Assembly: GCA_019745775.1 (NCBI GenBank)
Contig: JAIESR010000003.1
Span: 62,001 to 126,000 of the forward strand
Reading direction: 5' to 3'
Source: Xanthobacteraceae bacterium
GTDB lineage: Bacteria > Pseudomonadota > Alphaproteobacteria > Rhizobiales > Xanthobacteraceae
Length of the DNA: 64,000 nucleotides
Program-made: the position numbers and the translations under genes
The notes under the pieces: model-generated
Databases searched by the model: none
The model's input: only the letters and a program-made list of their open reading frames with translations
Told to the model about the DNA's origin: nothing
Part shown: positions 27,954-37,040 of the stretch, piece after piece
Numbering within the stretch: position 1 is the first letter of the stretch
Layout of the letters: the number at the start of each line of letters is the position of its first letter

Positions 27954-29045
27954 ATGACGATCGAGGCGGTGCAGGACGGTCCCGCCGTCTATTTCGACGG
28001 CACCTCCAGTCGCAAGCGTCAGGTCATGCTGCGGCTTGGCCCATCGCTCGAGATCGTCGAGGACGGCACCTTGGTCGCGACCTGGCCGTTCGACGACGTG
28101 CGTCGCGCCGACGGCGCCGCCGGCCGGCTGCGGTTGAGCTGCACGTCCGCCTCGGCGCTGGCCCGGCTCGAGGTCGACGATCCGGCCACGGCGGCGGCGC
28201 TGGTCGGGCGCTGCAAGGCGCTCGACGTCGATCGCGGCGGGCCGAGGCAGACCGTCCGCATCGTGTTCTGGTCCGCGGCCGCGATCGCCTCGATCGTAGC
28301 GATCGTGATCTACGGCATTCCGATTCTGGCGGACCGCCTGGCTCCGCTGGTGCCGCGATCGGTCGAGCAACGGATGGGGCAGGCGGTCGACATGCAGGTC
28401 CGCGCCTTGTTCGGCGACAAGGTCTGCGAGGAGCCGGAAGGCAAGGCGGCGTTCGCCAAGATGATCGAGAAACTTCGGACCGCCGGCGGGATCGACTATC
28501 CGCTCGACGCGCATGTGCTGCCCAGTAAGGTCCCGAACGCCATCGCGCTGCCCGGCGGCAAGGTCTATCTGTTCAGCGCGCTCCTGGACAAGGCCACGAG
28601 CCCGGACGAGATCGCCGGCGTGCTCGCGCATGAGCTCGGCCATGGCTACCACCGCCACCACATGCGCTCGCTCATTCACAACGGCGGCACGTCATTCGTG
28701 ATCGGCCTTCTGCTCGGCGACATCACCGGCGGCAGCGCCGTGATCTTCGCGTCGCGCCAATTGTTGTCGGCGTCGCACTCGCGCGAGGCGGAGCTGGAGG
28801 CCGACGACTATGCCAACACGGTGATGCGCAAGCTCGGCCGCTCGCCGGTGCCGCTCGCCGAGCTGCTGCTGCGCATCACCGGCGAGCAGCGCAAGCAGCT
28901 CGGCGGCTTCAACATCCTCAACAGCCATCCGTTGACGGAGGACCGCCTCGCGCTCGCCAGGAAGCACGATGGCCCGAACACCGGGCCGGAAATCCTGTCG
29001 CCGGCCGAGTGGGAAGCGCTCAAGGCGATCTGCGGGACGAAGTGA
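27954..29045 (+). CDS. M48-family zinc metalloprotease
   Basis: 363 residues. An N-terminal ~100-residue domain is followed by one membrane helix (IVFWSAAAIASIVAIVIYGI, about 102-121) and a peptidase domain with the zinc site His226-Glu-Leu-Gly-His230 (LAHELGHGYHRHHM) and a downstream glutamate in SREAELEADDYA. M48 peptidases (HtpX, BepA, LoiP types) degrade misfolded membrane or periplasmic proteins. It is linked to the YjgN protein 9 bp upstream. It differs from HtpX in having only one obvious membrane span and a preceding soluble domain. Confidence 0.9.
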   Translation: MTIEAVQDGPAVYFDGTSSRKRQVMLRLGPSLEIVEDGTLVATWPFDDVRRADGAAGRLRLSCTSASALARLEVDDPATAAALVGRCKALDVDRGGPRQTVRIVFWSAAAIASIVAIVIYGIPILADRLAPLVPRSVEQRMGQAVDMQVRALFGDKVCEEPEGKAAFAKMIEKLRTAGGIDYPLDAHVLPSKVPNAIALPGGKVYLFSALLDKATSPDEIAGVLAHELGHGYHRHHMRSLIHNGGTSFVIGLLLGDITGGSAVIFASRQLLSASHSREAELEADDYANTVMRKLGRSPVPLAELLLRITGEQRKQLGGFNILNSHPLTEDRLALARKHDGPNTGPEILSPAEWEALKAICGTK

Positions 29046-29066
29046 ACGGCTCGGCGCGCCACAGGT

Positions 29067-29748
29067 TCAACGTTTCGCCGTGATCTCGATCTCGATCAGC
29101 TTGCCCGGCCGCGAATAGCCGTCGACCTGCTCGACCTCGCAGTTGTCGAGCGGCACGGTCCCGGTCGCGGCGACCCCGTCGAGGAGCGCCTTCGGGTTCT
29201 CGTTCCGGTGCAGGAAGAACGCGACATGCACGACGTTCGCCCACGCGCAGCCGGTCTCGGCGAGCAGCGCCGGCGCGCGTGAGCACGTCGGTGTATTGCT
29301 CGGAGAGCGTCGGCAGCGTCTCGCAGGTCATGCCGGCGAGGAACACCATCGGGCCCCAGGTGAGGTGGCGGATGAACGGCTGCACCGGCGTGTGCTCGGA
29401 CACCTGGCGCGCCCCGCCCGCCGGCGCCGCCATGGCGAAGAGATCGACGCCGACGTCGGCGGCGGACGAGAAATAGCCCGGCGCGATGTAGCTCGAGGTG
29501 GCGGCGCGGGCCTGCCCTTCGAATACCCTGCCGCGCACGCCGCTCACCACGTCGCGCGCCTCGCGGGTACGCCCGAACACCCGCGAGCGCACGACGTTGC
29601 GGTCGAGCGCGAGGCCCTGCGACGCGAGCGCGGCGGCTGCTTGCTCGAACAGCGCCTGCGATTGCCGTTCCAGCGAGCCGCCGCCTTCGGCCTCGAGGCC
29701 GAGGTAAACGAAGCGCTGGCCGGCGAAATTGATCGTCTTCTGGCGCAT
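29067..29748 (-). pseudogene. RidA (YjgF) family protein with a frameshift
   Basis: The frame from ATG 29748 encodes MRQKTINFAGQRFVYLGLEA through TCETLPTLSEQYTDVLTRA, a RidA-like protein. Near 29275 the frame is lost. Shifting by one base restores LLAETGCAWANVVHVAFFLHRNENPKALL and YSRPGKLIEIEITAKR, ending at 29067. RidA proteins hydrolyse reactive enamines/imines. An indel in a GCGCGCC run is the cause, so either decay or a sequencing error. Part of its 3' end recurs at 30879-30988. Confidence 0.8.
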
Positions 29749-29781
29749 GGTGTCTCCCCGAACGGTGCCGCGCGAGAGGCT

Positions 29782-29917
29782 AACGCATTCCCCGGTTAAG
29801 TTGACCCGCTCTCTCCCGCTCGTCCCCGCGAAAGCGGGGGACCCAGGTTACCTTCAGACTGGATTGCCGCTTGCGCGGCAATGAGCGGGGAAGACCCCGA
29901 TCAGGTGGGAACCGCTC
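29782..29917 (-). repeat. Dispersed palindromic repeat, copy 2 (inverted copy of 4451-4580)
   Basis: Reverse complement matches 4451-4580 over its whole length, including GCGGTTCCCACCTGA, the two nested hairpins and TTAACCGGGGAATGCG. The copies differ at scattered positions, so they are old. Confidence 0.75.
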
Positions 29918-30034
29918 TGGCGCCAATGCGCGCCGCCTGCCATCGGACCAGTCACCCATGTCCATGGGCACTGCGCGCTTGCGCCGCCGCCAGTTCGGGC
30001 GATCTCAGAGTCTTGGCCACTGCGCGCGCTCCCC

Positions 30035-30078
30035 TATCTTGGAACGGGCTGTTAATTATCTTGGAACGGGCTGTCAAT
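30035..30078 (+). repeat. Two adjacent 22-bp direct repeats
   Basis: Units 30035-30056 and 30057-30078 both read TATCTTGGAACGGGCTGT followed by TAAT or CAAT, with one mismatch. They lie in a stretch without intact genes. Confidence 0.7.
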
Positions 30079-30225
30079 CGATCCAATCGCCGGTCTTGAA
30101 CACGGTGGTTCACAGAACTTCGGACGTGTTCACCGTCGTCAACCACGAGAGTGTGCGGCACTCGTCAAACGGTTCTTGCCGTGCCTGACCTCCGGCAGCT
30201 TCCTCCCTCCATGAGGGCACCCGAG

Positions 30226-30488
30226 TCAAAACCCGAGTCTGTAGAACTGCACGCCGATCTTGTTGGCTCGTCGCCAACGAACCCGGCATTTGGGTTGCAC
30301 TTCCTGCGAACCAAAGTGAGGCGAAAATAATCAGGCACGACGTCGGGCACTGAAACCAGGATGCATGCGCCTGTTGGCGAGATATCAGTGACGATACAGT
30401 TGGTAATGCGCTTCCCGACCAACGAGGAAATTGCTCCCGGGCGTTTCCAGTCAACGCGTGGTTGAGAACGACGCTTGTCTCCAGACAT
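30226..30488 (-). pseudogene. PilZ-domain protein with a frameshift
   Basis: ATG 30488 starts MSGDKRRSQPRVDWKRPGAI, then CIVTDISPTGACILV, a PilZ-type beta-barrel start. After YFRLTLVRR the frame is lost near 30308. One base away it resumes as EVQPKCRVRWRRANKIGVQF and stops at 30226, which is the usual PilZ ending. PilZ proteins bind cyclic di-GMP, though the RxxxR motif here is not certain. A one-base deletion explains both halves. Confidence 0.7.
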
Positions 30489-30878
30489 TTAATAACAGCT
30501 TCTTCGCGCGTTTCGTTGCCTTCCTCTAAAAACTTACGCATCCTGCCATTCGATGACCAGATGCAGTCTTTCAGGGTGATTACGGACGGATTAACGATTA
30601 CGTTACATATTGAATAACCCGAGCGAGGCACTGCATAGCTTGAATGAGCTTCTATCAGATTCTCAAACAGGCGACCTACGAACCCGAGGGCGTGAAGCGT
30701 GCGGGCGCGGGGTATGAACCAGCGCTTCTCCTTCTCGGTATCAAGGGTCGCGATGGTCCTCCGGCGAGATGCGTCATCATCCCGCGATGGGAAGAAATTT
30801 TGCTCGCGTGGGATAAATGGGGTTGATTGATTCAAGCTTTGTCCCCGGCATGGGAAGATAGGGTCTCGCAAAGCGCGT
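30489..30878. other. 390-bp stretch with no recognisable gene
   Basis: Short open frames exist on both strands (for example 30644-30826 plus) but lack ribosome sites and familiar domains. Base composition is less GC-rich than in neighbouring coding DNA. Probably degenerate sequence. Confidence 0.5.
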
Positions 30879-31030
30879 CACCCGGCCGCGAATAGCCGTC
30901 GGCCTATCGGCCTCGCAGGTGGCGAGCAGCGCCGTGCCGGTCGCGGTGATGCCGTCGAGGAGCGCCTTCGGGTTCTCGCGCCGGTGCACTACGTCCGTGG
31001 GCACTGCCCGCTTGCGCCGCCGCCCATTCG
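30879..31030 (-). repeat. Displaced duplicate of RidA-gene 3' sequence and adjoining DNA
   Basis: 30879-30988 matches about 29105-29216 (CCGGCCGCGAATAGCCGTCG and GTCGAGGAGCGCCTTCGGGT shared) with deletions. Immediately after, 30991-31030 matches 29957-29996 (GTGGGCACTGCCCGCTTGCG-like). Two blocks that are 740 bp apart in the original lie side by side here, so this is a duplicated segment with an internal deletion. Confidence 0.65.
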
Positions 31031-31055
31031 AGGCTATTTCGATGGCTTCGCACCC

Positions 31056-31131
31056 GCTCCCTTCGTCTAGCGGTCTAGGACGCGGCCCTCTCAAGGCTGA
31101 AACACGGGTTCGATTCCCGTAGGGAGCGCCA
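31056..31131 (+). tRNA. tRNA-Glu (anticodon CTC), CCA encoded
   Basis: A full cloverleaf can be folded: acceptor stem GCTCCCT/AGGGAGC, D-arm with TAGCGGTCTAG loop, anticodon stem CGGCC/GGCTG around loop CTCTCAA (anticodon CTC, reading GAG), and T-arm ACGGG/CCCGT with TTCGATT. Discriminator G and CCA follow (31128-31131). Its 3' 44 bases are duplicated at 37041-37084, as expected of an integration target. Confidence 0.95.
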
Positions 31132-31311
31132 GCGCTTTCCGCATAAAGCAGCCTCGGCACGACGTCGGGCGCTTGAGTTCTCCCCGGACTGTATCGGATA
31201 GTCTGCCCATGAGGTTCTGGCGCCCGTGGGTTCGTAGGCGCGGGCCGATGGATCCTCCAAGACAGTGCCGGCCACGTTGCGCAGGCACACAGAACAAGAA
31301 GGGAGGGTGCG

Positions 31312-32328
31312 ATGATCGCATTGCGGTCGATCGCGTTGTGCGGACTCTTTGTGATTGCGCCCGCGCTCGCGCCTTCATACGCCAACGAGCCGTTCTATGG
31401 CGGCCGGACGATCGCCATCGTTGTTCCGTCGGGCGCAAGCGGCGGCTACGACACCTATGCCCGGCTGCTGGCGCGTCACATGGGCAAGCACATCCCGGGC
31501 AAGCCGCACTTCGTCGTGCAGAACATGCCGGGCGGCGCCGGGGTTCGCGCGGCCGACTATCTGACCGGGGTCGCAGCGCAGGACGGCACCGCGATCGGCA
31601 TGCTCGAGCAGGCCTTGTACCTGCGGCAGGTGCTGGACCTGCCCGGGCTGCGCGGCGACGTCCGGAAGTACAACTGGATCGGCCGGCTGGTGAGCAACAG
31701 CGCCGTGCTCTACGCATGGCATACGGCCAAGGTTCGCCGCATCGAGGACGCTTTCGACAGCGAGTTGATCGTGTCCGCGTCCGGCACGGCGCCGCGCCTG
31801 AACTGGACGGCGCTCAACATGCTCGCCGGCACGAAGCTGCGGATGATCACCGGCTACGAGGGACCGTCCGCGGCCAAGATCGCCATGGAGCGCGGCGAGG
31901 TCGAGGCGACGGCGCAGCCGTGGCCGGTCATCCGCCGCGAGAACGCCGAGTGGCTGCGCGACAAGAAGATCAATCTCCTGGTTCAGACCGGCGACCACAA
32001 CCCGGGTCTCGAGCACCTGCCGCGCATGACGGACCTGGCCAAGACCGAAGAGAACCGCAAGGTCTTAGAGATTTTCGCGGCGCCCGCCCATATCGGGCGC
32101 TCCCTATTCACGTCGCCCAACGTGCCCGCCGATCGGGTCGACGTGTTGCGCAGGGCGTTCGACTTGACGGTCAAGGACGACGAGTTCGTCGCGGAGACAA
32201 GCAAGATCGGTCTCGACATCGAAGCGCTGACCGGCCGCGAATTGCAGAATTATTTCGCGACCGTTTCGTTCGCGCCGTCATTGGTTGCGCGCGCCAGGGA
32301 AGTCGCCGAGCGCGCCGGTCTCAAATGA
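31312..32328 (+). CDS. TctC-type substrate-binding protein, long subgroup
   Basis: 338 residues: signal peptide (IALRSIALCGLFVIAPALAPSYA), then EPFYGGRTIAIVVPSGASGGYDTYARLLARHMGKHIPGKP and VVQNMPGGAGVRAADYL, the long-subgroup N-terminus. Later LRMITGYEGPSAAKIAMERGEVEA and the ending ARAREVAERAGLK fit the same group. GAAGGGAGGG precedes the ATG. It is the first gene to the right of the tRNA-Glu, inside the candidate island, and converges with a CoA-transferase gene. No permease is adjacent. Ligand unknown, perhaps the acid activated by the neighbouring CoA-transferase. Confidence 0.88.
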   Translation: MIALRSIALCGLFVIAPALAPSYANEPFYGGRTIAIVVPSGASGGYDTYARLLARHMGKHIPGKPHFVVQNMPGGAGVRAADYLTGVAAQDGTAIGMLEQALYLRQVLDLPGLRGDVRKYNWIGRLVSNSAVLYAWHTAKVRRIEDAFDSELIVSASGTAPRLNWTALNMLAGTKLRMITGYEGPSAAKIAMERGEVEATAQPWPVIRRENAEWLRDKKINLLVQTGDHNPGLEHLPRMTDLAKTEENRKVLEIFAAPAHIGRSLFTSPNVPADRVDVLRRAFDLTVKDDEFVAETSKIGLDIEALTGRELQNYFATVSFAPSLVARAREVAERAGLK

Positions 32329-32337
32329 CGTCTGCCG

Positions 32338-33519
32338 CTACTCGACCGCGCCGGCTTCGCGCAGTGCCTTGATCTCGGCGTGGTCGAAGCCGAACTCCGC
32401 CAGCACTTCCTCCGTATGCTCCGCGAACTCGGGCGTGCGAACGGTCAGCTTGCTCGGCGTGCGGCTCAGGCGGAACGGCTGGCGCGGGAGCGGAAGGTCG
32501 TTGCCATCGGTGCCGGCAACTTTCTGGACGAGCCCCAGGTGTTGCACCTGCGGATCGTTGAAGGCCTGGTCGATCGAGTTGATCGGCCCGCAGGGCACTT
32601 CGGCTTCAAGCATCTTCCTGGTCAACGTGGCGGTGTCCATCTCGCCGACGATTGCCTGGATGAGGCTGTTCACCTCTTTCCTTCGGCTTCGCCTGATCTC
32701 GCGGGTCGCGTAGTCCGGATGGTCGATCAGGTCCTCGCGGCCGAGCGCCTTGCACAGCCGGGGCCACATGTACGGGATCGGCGCGATGTTCACATAGCCG
32801 TCCTTGGTCTTGTAGGCGTTGGTCGGCACGCCCGACGGATGCTCGTTGCCGACCTGCTTGGGAACGACGCCCTCCACGAGGTAGCGCGCTGCTTGCAGGT
32901 CGAGCGTGAACATCTGCGACTCGATCAGCGACGTTTGCACCCACTGGCCCTGGTTCGATTTCTGCCGCTCCATCAGCGCGGTGAGAATGCCGAGTGCGGC
33001 ATAGAGACCTGTCAGGATATCGGCGATGGGAATGCCGACCCGCATCGGGCCGCGGCCGGGCTCGCCCGTCACCGACATCAGGCCGCTCATGCCCTGCACG
33101 ATCTGGTCGACGCCGGGAATGTCCTTGTAGGGGCCGTCCTGCCCGAAGGCGGAGATGCTGGCCAGGATGATGCGCGGATTCTTCGCCTTGAGCGTTTCGT
33201 AGTCGAAGCCGAGGCGCCGCTTGACGCCGGGACGGAAATTCTCGACCAGCACGTCGGCCTTCTCTGCAAGCCGATGCAGCACGGCGCGTCCTTCCTCGCT
33301 CTTCAGATCGAGGGCGATCCCGCGCTTGTTGCGGTGCTTGTTCTGGAAGTCGGCCTCGTGACGTCCGGAGAAATCCTCGGGATTGCCGGTGCGGTCGACG
33401 CGGATGACGTTCGCGCCCCAGTCCGCAAGCTGACGCACGCAGACCGGTCCGGCCCGGGCATGCGTCAGATCGAGGACGACCAGGTCCTCTAGAGCGGTCG
33501 ATGCTGGCTTGTATGACAT
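32338..33519 (-). CDS. CaiB/BaiF (class III) CoA-transferase
   Basis: 393 residues, the standard length. Begins MSYKPASTALEDLVVLDLTHARAGPVC; family blocks are LADWGANVIRVDRTGNP, NKRGIALDLKSEEGRAVLHRL, ENFRPGVKRRLGFDYE, FGQDGPYKDIPGVD and MRVGIPIADILTG, where the Asp is the likely catalytic nucleophile. Moves CoA between organic acids. It lies 15 bp upstream of a TctC gene on the same strand, so uptake and activation of an acid are likely coupled. The acyl-CoA dehydrogenase and SDR nearby could carry out later steps. Confidence 0.93.
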   Translation of the reverse strand: MSYKPASTALEDLVVLDLTHARAGPVCVRQLADWGANVIRVDRTGNPEDFSGRHEADFQNKHRNKRGIALDLKSEEGRAVLHRLAEKADVLVENFRPGVKRRLGFDYETLKAKNPRIILASISAFGQDGPYKDIPGVDQIVQGMSGLMSVTGEPGRGPMRVGIPIADILTGLYAALGILTALMERQKSNQGQWVQTSLIESQMFTLDLQAARYLVEGVVPKQVGNEHPSGVPTNAYKTKDGYVNIAPIPYMWPRLCKALGREDLIDHPDYATREIRRSRRKEVNSLIQAIVGEMDTATLTRKMLEAEVPCGPINSIDQAFNDPQVQHLGLVQKVAGTDGNDLPLPRQPFRLSRTPSKLTVRTPEFAEHTEEVLAEFGFDHAEIKALREAGAVE

Positions 33520-33534
33520 CGTCTTTCTGCGCCG

Positions 33535-34578
33535 TTATTCTGCGATGATCTTGCGCGCCCGGACCTTGAGATCGGCCGGTGTCGACAGCACGCGCGCGAC
33601 GATGTCCTGCAGCGTGCCGCCCGAGACGGCGTTGATCTCGGTCCGGGCCGTGATCGCTGCCTTGATGAAATCCGGATCGCGCAAGGTCGCCTCGTATGCG
33701 ACGCGCAATGCCTGCACGCGCTCTGGCGGTGCGTTGGGTGCGATCGCCATTGGCTTGCCCATCGCGTCGCCGGCAATGACGAGATCGATGACCCTACGGT
33801 CGTCCGCGTTGCGCGCCAGCTCCTGGATCGACGGCACGCCCGTCAGCTCCGGGTCGTCGGACTTCGGCTCGCTCTGAACCAGAAGGTTGACCTTCCTGTC
33901 GCGGATCCAATGCAGATGGGTCGCGCGCCAGCTGTCCCATGAATTCGTGACCGCCTGCGCCTCGCCCCGCTCCATCGCCAGCGTCATGGTGGAATTGCCT
34001 TGATAGCCGGATACCACCCGGATTTTCGTTCCCAGCATCTCGTTGAGCAGTCGCGGGAAGGTGTAGGTGATCGCGCCAGGGTTGGAGGCGGCGGCAATCA
34101 CCTCCTTGGTGCGAGCATCCGCCAGGCTACGCACGCCCGCCGTATGCCAGACGCCGAATGTGAGGGGGCTTGTGCTCATCGAGCCCAGCCACGACAGGCG
34201 GTTGGCGTCGTATTGCACGCCGGCGATTCCCACCGCCTGCGCGGCGATGAGCGTATTCGGGAACATGCCGATCGCGGTGCCGCCCTGCGGCGCGACGGCA
34301 TACAGGTAGTTCGCCATCTTGATGCCGCCCGCGCCGATCATGTTCTGCGCGACGACGGTTGGATTGCCCGGAATATGTTTGCCGATGAAGCGGGCGATCA
34401 GCCGGGCTTCCATGTCGTAGCCGCCGCCGACGTTCACCCCGATCAGGATCTGGACGGTCTTGCCGCGGTAGAAGTCGGCCACGGGATCGGCTTGAGCCCG
34501 CGACGTGCTCGGGCTGGCGGCCAACAGGCACACGGCTGCGAAATAGAAGCGACACCGCATCGCAGTGCTGCAATTCAA
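33535..34578 (-). CDS. TctC-type substrate-binding protein, long subgroup
   Basis: 347 residues from TTG 34578, which has GGAGGA 7 bases upstream; an ATG at 34560 lacks a ribosome site but gives a similar signal peptide (RCRFYFAAVCLLAASPSTSRAQA). The mature part starts DPVADFYRGKTVQILIGVNVGGGYDMEARLIARFIGKHIPGNP and VVAQNMIGAGGIKMANYL, the best example of the long subgroup here. It ends STPADLKVRARKIIAE. Cotranscribed with the CoA-transferase 15 bp downstream; the acyl-CoA dehydrogenase gene diverges from it. Confidence 0.88.
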   Translation of the reverse strand: MNCSTAMRCRFYFAAVCLLAASPSTSRAQADPVADFYRGKTVQILIGVNVGGGYDMEARLIARFIGKHIPGNPTVVAQNMIGAGGIKMANYLYAVAPQGGTAIGMFPNTLIAAQAVGIAGVQYDANRLSWLGSMSTSPLTFGVWHTAGVRSLADARTKEVIAAASNPGAITYTFPRLLNEMLGTKIRVVSGYQGNSTMTLAMERGEAQAVTNSWDSWRATHLHWIRDRKVNLLVQSEPKSDDPELTGVPSIQELARNADDRRVIDLVIAGDAMGKPMAIAPNAPPERVQALRVAYEATLRDPDFIKAAITARTEINAVSGGTLQDIVARVLSTPADLKVRARKIIAE

Positions 34579-34743
34579 TGACGTGTCCTCCGTCGCGCGC
34601 GCCTTGACGGCTGTTGCTGCGCTGCCTTTCACTCGCACGCAGATCGTGGCATGGCAATGTTGCTTGTTCAATACACATAGACATCGCCGGACGCGAGTTT
34701 GTAGATTTGTCCGTCGCTTGACCTGCCTGGGAATGGGGCCCGC

Positions 34744-35897
34744 ATGGATTTCGAGTTGCCGGAAGATATCCGCCTGTTGCGGGAGACCGTCCGCAAGTTT
34801 GTCGATCGCGAGCTGATCCCCATCGAGATGCACAGCATGGACGGGCCGGACCTCAAGCCGGAATACAAGAAGTCGCTGGAGGCCAAGGCGCGGGAGCTGG
34901 GGCTGTGGCAACTGGACACACCGGCGGAGTTCGGCGGCCAGGGCCTCTCGCTGCTTGCGCTCGCGGTCGTGTGGGAAGAGGTCAGTCGCTCGATTGCGCT
35001 GCCGAACCGCGGCGACGGCGTGTTCGGCCCGTCGCCGCGGCCGATCCTGCTGCGGCTGCCCGAGAAGATGAAGGAGAAGTACCTTTATCCGATCCTGCGC
35101 GGCGAAAAATCCGCCGCCTTTGCCCAGACCGAGCCTGAGGCGGGCAGCGACCCTGGCCGGATGAAGACGCGCGCCGTGCGTCAGGGCGACCACTACGTCA
35201 TCAATGGCTACAAGCGCTTCATCTCGCATGCCAAGGGCGCGGACTTCCTCCAGCTCGTGGCCGCAACCGATCCCGAAAAAGGGTCGCGCGGCGGCCTCTC
35301 GGTATTCATCGTGGACATGGATTCGAAAGGTCTTTCGATCGTCCGCGAGAACCGGCACATGATGGGCGACGTCACCTACGAGATCGCGCTCGATGATGTG
35401 AGAGTGCCCGCCGAGAATCTGGTCGGCGAGGAAGGGCAGGCATGCGCGAGGCGCAGTCGTGGATTTCCCGCAACCGCGTGCACCAGGCGACGCACGGCCT
35501 CGGCGTGACGCAACGTTGTCTCGAGATGATCGGGAAGTACGCGCAAGAGCGCGTCACCTTCGGCGAGCCGTTGGCGAAGCGACAAGCCGTGCAGTTCACG
35601 GTCGCCGATCTCTACACCAAGTACCAGGTCGGCCAGCTCTTGACGCACCGCACGGCGTGGAAGGTCGACAAGGGTATCGCCAGCCGCCACGACGCCTATA
35701 TGTGCAAGATTTTTTGCACCGAACTCGGCTACGAAGCGGCCGACCGCTGTATCCAGTTCCACGGCGCCATGGGGCTGACCACCGAGATGCCGATCGAGGC
35801 GATGTGGCGCCGATCGCGCAGCTATCTCATCACCGGTGGCCCGGCCGAGATCATGCGCGCCACGCTCGCCCGCGAAGTCTTCAAGATTTACCATTGA
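34744..35897 (+). pseudogene. Acyl-CoA dehydrogenase, split by a one-base deletion
   Basis: Two frames read one protein. The first starts MDFELPEDIRLLRETVRKF and has AFAQTEPEAGSDPGRMKTRA, the FAD- and substrate-binding middle, ending at VGEEGQ near 35438. The second continues MREAQSWISRNRVHQATHGLGVTQRCLEMIGKYAQERVTFG to the usual C-terminus with QFHGAMGLTTEMPIEAM. Adding one G after 'GGGCAG' rejoins them into a ~384-aa enzyme. As written the C-terminal helical domain, with the catalytic base, is lost. It may be a sequencing error or a real inactivation within the candidate island. Confidence 0.82.
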
Positions 35898-35900
35898 CCC

Positions 35901-36680
35901 ATGGACCTCGATCTCAAGGGCAAGTCGGTCCTGATCACCGGCGCCTCACGCGGCATCGGCCGTGCCATTGCCGAGGCGTTGGCCGCCGAGGGCTGCAATC
36001 TGCATCTGGCCGCGCGCGACGAGGCGCGCCTCAAAGAGCTGGCAGGGCGGCTAAGGAAACAGCACGGCGTTGCGATCGAGATCTATCGTCGCGACCTGTC
36101 ATTGACATCGGAAGTCGAGTCGCTGGGCAAAGCCTGCCAGGACGTCGACGTCCTGGTGAACAACGCTGGCGACATTCCAACCGGCACGCTGGCGACGATC
36201 GATTCTGCAACCTGGCGCAAGGCGTGGGACCTCAAGGTCTTCGGCTATGTCGACCTGACGCGGATCATCTACCCGCGCATGTGCGCGCGCCGCAGCGGCG
36301 TCATCATCAATATCGTCGGTGCGGCCTTCAAGCGTCCGAACCCGCACTATATCGCCGGCTGCATGGCCAATATCGCGCTCGACATGTTCACCCAGTGCCT
36401 GGGCGGCGAGAGCATGCGCTCCGGCGTGCGCGTGGTGGCGGTCCATCCGGGGCCGACGACGTCCGACCGGCATCTCGCTCACGTCAAGGAACGGGCGCAG
36501 CGCGAGCTCGGGGACGCGGGCCGGTGGCAGGAGCTGCACGCCAGGATGCCCGGCGGTCGCGCCGCCACGGTCGAGGAAGTCGCCCACACGGTCGCGTTTC
36601 TGGCGTCAGACCGCTCCTCTTTCACCAGCGGCGGTTCGGTGATCATCGACGGCGGTCTGATGGCGGGGACCTTGAGGTAG
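35901..36680 (+). CDS. Short-chain dehydrogenase-like protein with an altered active site
   Basis: 259 residues with a normal NAD(P)-binding start, LKGKSVLITGASRGIGRAIA (TGxxxGIG), then DVLVNNAG and the family ending FLASDRSSFTSGGSVIIDGG. The active site is unusual: Tyr150 is present but the Lys of YxxxK is Cys154 (HYIAGCMAN), and the usual catalytic Ser is replaced within INIVGAAF. Such divergent SDRs occur near CoA-ester pathways in related bacteria. It starts 4 bp after the acyl-CoA dehydrogenase, so likely the same operon. It may bind cofactor without ordinary SDR catalysis. Confidence 0.85.
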   Translation: MDLDLKGKSVLITGASRGIGRAIAEALAAEGCNLHLAARDEARLKELAGRLRKQHGVAIEIYRRDLSLTSEVESLGKACQDVDVLVNNAGDIPTGTLATIDSATWRKAWDLKVFGYVDLTRIIYPRMCARRSGVIINIVGAAFKRPNPHYIAGCMANIALDMFTQCLGGESMRSGVRVVAVHPGPTTSDRHLAHVKERAQRELGDAGRWQELHARMPGGRAATVEEVAHTVAFLASDRSSFTSGGSVIIDGGLMAGTLR

Positions 36681-37040
36681 GAGCACGGCGACCTTGGTCG
36701 CCGGATCCCTCAATACCAGCCAGTCCAATAGAGCGCGCATGGGTCAGTGCCGAGCGCTTGGACGGTCAGGTTTGCTGACGGAGAGAAATTGGAGTTTGAA
36801 CTTGATGTCAGATGCGAGGCGGGCGGCTCATCAAAGGAGATCGGCAAAGAATTGAAGCGCTATCTTTGCACATACGGCGAGCAGTTTCTCGTACTCAACA
36901 CGCGAATGCGTTGCTCAGATATGACATATGCGGTGAAGATTGAGATATTGATCGGAAGATTAAGTCACGCTTGTCCTCAACCGCAGACCCATGTCGCTTG
37001 CCAGCGGTAGCTTTGTAGCCATACGTCTACAACCGAACTA
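36681..37040 (+). other. AT-richer 360-bp stretch with a possible 87-aa frame
   Basis: This segment at the right end of the candidate island has clearly more A and T than its surroundings. A GTG-started frame at 36747-37010 reads PSAWTVRFADGEKLEFELDV and KEIGKELKRYLCTYGEQFLV, protein-like but without a ribosome site or known domain. It may be a fragment of a transferred gene. Confidence 0.35.

Noticed and set aside
30644-30826. A 60-codon plus-strand frame
   Set aside because: No ribosome site, no familiar sequence, in a region of decayed DNA.
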